Positions 5,790-9,026 of a DNA stretch of 9,026 bases are shown piece after piece; positions within the stretch are counted from its first letter, which is position 1; each line of letters opens with the position of its first letter. Under the pieces are notes generated by a model. It did not search any database, had not been told where the DNA came from, and saw nothing but the letters and a program-made list of their open reading frames with translations. Source of the DNA: Eubacterium sp. (GTDB lineage Bacteria > Bacillota > Clostridia > Lachnospirales > Lachnospiraceae); contig JALFIK010000166.1 of assembly GCA_022776205.1 (NCBI GenBank), positions 1-9,026 of the forward strand, given 5' to 3'. Made by a program: the position numbers and the translations under genes.

Positions 5790-7300
5790 TGTCCTTTCTC
5801 CTTTTTCCGTATCCTTCTTCCCTCTCTGGTAAATACCGGCCTTTTTTTCATGGAAAAGAAAGGATACCGTACATAAAAATCCTTATTTGCATTATAATCG
5901 AGATTCCCCCCGCAGACAGAAGGAAGCATGTAGGGTACCCCGTAGGATTCCAGCTGGGACAGATGAAAAAGCAGGCCGGTGAAGACAAGAAGATAACCGT
6001 AGATTCCCCAGAAGGCAGCCGCAAGGATAAAAAGGAATTTAAGCAGCCGGAAGACAGAGCCAAATGACTCACTTGGAACAATAAAGGAGGCAATTGCCGT
6101 AAAGGAAACAACAATGACAACAATTGTACTTACAATTCCCGCATCCACCGCTGCCTGTCCGACGATCAGACCGCCCACAATCCCGATGGTTCCTCCAAGT
6201 TGTCCGGGCAGATGAATCCCTGCCTCCCGGAGAAGTTCGAACTGGAATTCCATAAGAAGTACTTCAAAAGCCACCGGTATGGCAATTCCCGTCCGGGCAA
6301 GAGCAATGGACATCAGAAAGGAAGCCGGAAGCATCTCTGTATGAAAGCTGGCAATCGCCACATAAAGTCCCGGAAACCCGATTGCAAACAAAGATGCAGC
6401 AAACCGAAGCAGCCGGGCAAAAGAAGCCACCCCGAACCGGGTATAATAATCATCCCCCGCCTGAAAAAACATTTGATATGTCACAGGAAGAAGCAGCACA
6501 CAGGGGGAATTATCCACCACCAGAACGATTCTTCCTTCCAAAAGACCACTCGCCGCCTTATCCGGTCTTTCCGTGTTCTGAAACTGGGGAAAAGGAGTCC
6601 ACGGATTTTCCTCTAACAGCTGTTCCACCATACCCCCGTCAAAAATTCCATCAAAACTAAGTTCGTCAATCTGTTTTTTTACCCCGGAAAGCAGTTCCGG
6701 GCGCACCAGATCTTCCATGTATACAATCGCCAGATCTGTCCGGGAGCGCTCCCCCACCATTGTGTGTTCCATCTTAAGGCGGGGATCCCGGATTCTCCGC
6801 CGGATCAGAGCAGTATTCGTCCTTAAGTTTTCCGTAAAACTGTCCCGTGGTCCCCGGATTACCATCTCCTGCCGGGTCTCCCCCACCCCTCTTCCCGGGT
6901 AATCTTTCGTAGAAAAAATGACTGCTTTCGGACAACTTTCCAAAAGAAGAAGCGTATTGCCCGAAAGAATGTCCGTCAGAATATCTTCAAAAGTACGATC
7001 CTCTTTCCAGTCCACCGTCTGGATCACATTTTTTTCCACATGGGAAAGAAGCTCTTTTCCCCTTTCTTCACACTGTTTTCGAAGAAGAGGCCGGATGACA
7101 AAATCCTCAATCATATCCGAATTGGTCATTCCATCCACATACACAACGGCAGCCTGGCAATTTCCATTATCAATACAGAATCGGTTTTTTACGATATCTC
7201 CGCTTTTATCCAGTACCTTTTCAATAAAACCGTAATCTTTTTCAAAATTTCCCGAAAGACTCCCGGCAAGTTTCTGGTCTCTTCCGTAGGAAATCTCCAT
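5786..7300 (-). CDS. gerAA: GerAA-type spore germination receptor subunit A
   Basis: 504 residues, a normal length for the GerA family. The N-terminal cytoplasmic part (1-255) carries the hallmark blocks AAVVYVDGM (50-58), VIRGPRDSFTENLRTNTALI (147-166) followed by RRRIRDPRL (167-175), and the ENPWTPFPQFQNTERPD segment (231-247). The membrane part starts with EGRIVLVVDNSPCVLLLPVT (255-274) and includes GIVGGLIVGQAAVDAGIVS (373-391); about five to six helices extend to residue 446. A basic tail ends the protein. GerAA works with GerAB and GerAC in the inner spore membrane to sense nutrient germinants; which germinant cannot be read from the sequence. SpoVAF is a related alternative, but the partner permease directly downstream favours a receptor A subunit. 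AAAGGATG precedes the ATG, and a sigma-G-like promoter lies just upstream, consistent with late forespore expression. It is divergent from ispE. Confidence 0.9.
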   Translation of the reverse strand: MEISYGRDQKLAGSLSGNFEKDYGFIEKVLDKSGDIVKNRFCIDNGNCQAAVVYVDGMTNSDMIEDFVIRPLLRKQCEERGKELLSHVEKNVIQTVDWKEDRTFEDILTDILSGNTLLLLESCPKAVIFSTKDYPGRGVGETRQEMVIRGPRDSFTENLRTNTALIRRRIRDPRLKMEHTMVGERSRTDLAIVYMEDLVRPELLSGVKKQIDELSFDGIFDGGMVEQLLEENPWTPFPQFQNTERPDKAASGLLEGRIVLVVDNSPCVLLLPVTYQMFFQAGDDYYTRFGVASFARLLRFAASLFAIGFPGLYVAIASFHTEMLPASFLMSIALARTGIAIPVAFEVLLMEFQFELLREAGIHLPGQLGGTIGIVGGLIVGQAAVDAGIVSTIVVIVVSFTAIASFIVPSESFGSVFRLLKFLFILAAAFWGIYGYLLVFTGLLFHLSQLESYGVPYMLPSVCGGNLDYNANKDFYVRYPFFSMKKRPVFTREGRRIRKKEKGQ

Positions 7301-7327
7301 TTTACACTCACATCCTTTCTCTTCCGT

Positions 7328-7356
7328 TAGTATTTTAAAAAATCTCCCTTTTATAC
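7328..7356 (-). promoter_or_regulatory. Sigma-G-like promoter for the germination operon
   Basis: On the minus strand GTATA (7356-7352), a 17-base spacer and AATACTA (7334-7328) match the sigma-G consensus as I know it (GHATR, 17-18 bases, CATWHTA) at all but the first -10 base. The start of transcription would fall near 7321, giving a leader of about 20 bases that contains the AAAGGATG ribosome-binding site. Bacillus gerA operons are sigma-G dependent, which agrees with this. Confidence 0.6.
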
Positions 7357-7379
7357 AGGAATCCGACGGGAAATGAATA

Positions 7380-7407
7380 TTGATTTTTAGGAAAAATACG
7401 TTATAAT
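7380..7407 (+). promoter_or_regulatory. Sigma-A-type promoter for ispE-gntR
   Basis: TTGATT (7380-7385), a 16-base spacer and TATAAT (7402-7407) form a strong vegetative promoter 34 bases before the ispE start codon. Transcription would begin near 7414. AGAGGAGG (7425-7432) is the ribosome-binding site, nine bases before the ATG. Confidence 0.78.
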
Positions 7408-7409
7408 AA

Positions 7410-7419
7410 TTGTATACAA
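7410..7419. promoter_or_regulatory. Palindromic candidate operator for a GntR/FadR-type regulator
   Basis: TTGTATACAA is a perfect 10-base palindrome just after the -10 element, covering the predicted transcription start. It fits the TNGT-(spacer)-ACNA form known for FadR-subfamily GntR operators. The second gene of this transcript encodes an FCD-domain GntR regulator, so the site may mediate autorepression. Two 9-of-10 matches occur inside the germination genes, so the match is suggestive rather than conclusive. Confidence 0.45.
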
Positions 7420-7441
7420 GATACAGAGGAGGTACAATTTT

Positions 7442-8362
7442 ATGGGTCAGCCCTTACATTTAAAAGCATATGCAAAGGTAAACCTGGGACTGGATGTTCT
7501 GAGACGAAGAGAAGACGGTTACCATGAAGTCCGGATGATCATGCAGACGGTGAAACTGTTTGATCATATCACGATGAAAAAAAACACCTGCGGAAAAATC
7601 CGTCTGTCCTGCAATCTTCCTTACCTCCCCCTGAACGAAAAAAATCTCGTCTACCGGGCGATTGACGTGATTCGAAACACTTATCACATAAAAGATGGTG
7701 TGGATGCGGACATTGAAAAACACATTCCCGTTGCCGCCGGTATGGCCGGAGGAAGTACAGATGCTGCCGCTGCCCTCGTGGGTATGAATCAGCTTTTTTC
7801 CCTGGGAATCAGCCAGGATACTCTTTGTGAATATGGAGGAGCACTTGGGGCAGACATCCCGTTTTGCATCATGCGGGGGACTGCTTTATGTGAGGGAATC
7901 GGTGAACTGCTCACTCCGCTTCCTTCGATCCCATCCTGCTGGTTTCTCATAGTAAAGCCATCCTTTTCCATGTCCACAAAATTTGTCTACCAACATCTCC
8001 ATCTGGATAACAATACAAAACATCCGGATATCGACGGGATGATTTCCGCCATCAGGGAGGAAAATCTGATTGGAATTACAAGACGCATGGGAAATGTACT
8101 TGAACAGGTGACACAAAAACATTATCCGGCGATCGGGCAAATTAAAAATGATATGAGAAAGCTGGGTGCTTTAAATGCTTTAATGAGCGGAAGCGGGTCT
8201 ACCGTTTTCGGAATCTTTCCTTCGAAAGATGCAGCCAGAACAGCCGCCGAACATTTTTACAATAATCCGGGAATCCGCCAAATTGCCGTTGTCCGGCCCT
8301 TTAATAAGAGCCAGCATTCAAAACCGAAAAAAAGGAGGGCATTTCATGAAAGAGAACGATAA
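7442..8362 (+). CDS. ispE: 4-diphosphocytidyl-2-C-methyl-D-erythritol kinase, IspE
   Basis: 306 residues. IspE phosphorylates the 2-hydroxyl of CDP-methylerythritol with ATP, the fourth step of the non-mevalonate (MEP) isoprenoid pathway, in the cytoplasm. The GHMP-kinase plan is complete. The N-terminal block AYAKVNLGLDVLRRREDGYH (9-28) carries Lys12, Asn14 and His28. The ATP-binding glycine-rich loop is PVAAGMAGGSTDAAAAL (96-112). GALGADIPF (133-141) supplies the catalytic Asp138. The C-terminal motif is LNALMSGSGSTVFGIF (244-259). The last dozen or so residues (PKKRRAFHERER) are a basic tail that makes the protein a little longer than usual; its DNA doubles as the ribosome-binding site and start of the next gene. 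AGAGGAGG lies nine bases before the ATG. The overlap indicates co-transcription with the regulator downstream. Confidence 0.96.
   Translation: MGQPLHLKAYAKVNLGLDVLRRREDGYHEVRMIMQTVKLFDHITMKKNTCGKIRLSCNLPYLPLNEKNLVYRAIDVIRNTYHIKDGVDADIEKHIPVAAGMAGGSTDAAAALVGMNQLFSLGISQDTLCEYGGALGADIPFCIMRGTALCEGIGELLTPLPSIPSCWFLIVKPSFSMSTKFVYQHLHLDNNTKHPDIDGMISAIREENLIGITRRMGNVLEQVTQKHYPAIGQIKNDMRKLGALNALMSGSGSTVFGIFPSKDAARTAAEHFYNNPGIRQIAVVRPFNKSQHSKPKKRRAFHERER
8333..8339 (+). promoter_or_regulatory. Shine-Dalgarno of the GntR gene inside ispE
   Basis: AGGAGGG lies six bases before the ATG at 8346, within the last codons of ispE. It decides the start: in-frame upstream ATGs, the first at 8229, would add up to 39 residues without a binding site or similarity to GntR proteins. 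Confidence 0.8.
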
Positions 8363-9026
8363 AAATTTACAGGTAAATGTCAACGAATACCTTCCCCTTC
8401 GCGATGTCGTATTTAATACCCTTCGTCAGGCGATTATTACCGGCGAATTCGCTCCGGGAGAACGCCTGATGGAGATTTCCCTGGCAAACCGTCTCGGCGT
8501 GAGCCGAACACCGGTGCGGGAAGCAATCCGTAAATTAGAACTGGAAGGACTTGTTATCATGATTCCCCGGAAGGGCGCACAGGTTGCCCGCATTACGGAA
8601 AAGAATCTCCGGGATGTCATTGAAATCCGGACGGTCCTTGAAGAATTTGCCGCCGGTCTTGCCTGCGAGCGAATCACCGCAGATGGAATTGCCCAGTTGA
8701 AAAACGTCCATCAGCAATTTATTAAATCTGTGGAAAACGGGGATATTCTCGATATTGTGGACAAAGACGAACTTTTCCACGACACAATTTTCCGTGCAAC
8801 GGATAATAACCGCCTGCTCAGCATTATAAATAATCTTCGGGAACAGTTTTACCGCTTCCGCATGGAGTATGTAAAAGATATTCGTCAGCGCTCGAAACTG
8901 GTGGAAGAACACCGGGAGCTTCTGGATGCCATTTCCAGCCGGGATTCCGCCCGCGCCAAGGATCTTATGCATACGCATCTGTTAAATCAGCAGCAGGAAG
9001 TCATTAACAATATCCAGAACCAGTAA
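8346..9026 (+). CDS. GntR-family transcriptional regulator, FCD (FadR-like) domain
   Basis: 226 residues, complete, ending at the last base of the window. The N-terminal winged helix-turn-helix (about 17-84) contains the GntR signature: FNTLRQAIITGEFAPGERL (23-41), LANRLGVSRTPVREAIRKLE (46-65) and a wing at RKGAQVA (75-81). The C-terminal FCD domain (about 88-218) is all-helical and keeps the usual metal-binding set: Asp141-x3-His145, His189 and His211. Such domains bind a metal ion plus a small organic acid that modulates DNA binding; the ligand here is unknown. The gene begins 17 bases inside the end of ispE with a strong ribosome-binding site, so it is translated from the same transcript. 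A palindrome with GntR-operator form sits at the promoter of that transcript, suggesting autoregulation. Targets beyond that cannot be inferred. Confidence 0.93.
   Translation: MKENDKNLQVNVNEYLPLRDVVFNTLRQAIITGEFAPGERLMEISLANRLGVSRTPVREAIRKLELEGLVIMIPRKGAQVARITEKNLRDVIEIRTVLEEFAAGLACERITADGIAQLKNVHQQFIKSVENGDILDIVDKDELFHDTIFRATDNNRLLSIINNLREQFYRFRMEYVKDIRQRSKLVEEHRELLDAISSRDSARAKDLMHTHLLNQQQEVINNIQNQ

Noticed and set aside
6717..6726. ATGTATACAA, a second near match to the palindrome
   Set aside because: It is inside the gerAA coding region with one end base wrong. It shows that the motif core occurs by chance in this window and lowers confidence in the operator call.
8229..8345. Upstream start for the GntR regulator
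   Set aside because: The extra residues are an out-of-frame reading of ispE, with no ribosome-binding site; AGGAGGG points to the ATG at 8346.

Overview
The window looks like the chromosome of an endospore-forming Clostridia species, most likely Lachnospiraceae. The evidence is GerA-type germination genes, spoIIR, sporulation-type promoters, purine-rich Shine-Dalgarno sites, and a DUF4860-like protein within a pilus-type gene cluster. This taxonomic placement is inferred from gene content and style, not from a database search. Gene density is very high. The longest stretch without a coding region is the 141-base divergent region 7301-7441. I see no tRNA, rRNA, insertion sequence, CRISPR array or phage gene.

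Right side, + strand (7442-9026): a two-gene unit, ispE (isoprenoid precursor kinase) followed by a GntR/FCD-family regulator. The two overlap by 17 bases. They have a clear sigma-A-type promoter (TTGATT, 16-base spacer, TATAAT). A perfect palindrome, TTGTATACAA, lies at the predicted transcription start and has the shape of a GntR/FadR-type operator, so autoregulation is plausible.

Middle, - strand (7300 down to 3496): a sporulation/germination block. A GerAA-type receptor subunit has a good sigma-G-like promoter. It is coupled by an ATGA overlap to an unusual 564-residue protein that fuses a GerAB-like permease to a shortened GerAC-like domain. Next is spoIIR, the forespore signal that triggers pro-sigma-E processing. 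A sequence matching the full sigma-F consensus ends only five bases before the spoIIR start codon, which suggests a leaderless forespore transcript.

Left side, - strand (3446 down to 1): a transglutaminase-like exported protein, a type II secretion/type IV pilus platform protein (GspF/PilC/ComGB family), and four small single-helix proteins that look like a minor-pseudopilin set. The last of these runs off the left edge. Genes are packed with 4-16 base gaps or overlaps. No assembly ATPase or obvious major pilin is present in the window, and the slot upstream of the platform gene is taken by the transglutaminase-like protein.

The most unusual points are the GerAB-GerAC fusion with a seven-A tract at its junction, the sigma-F promoter abutting the spoIIR start, and the palindrome at the ispE-gntR promoter.
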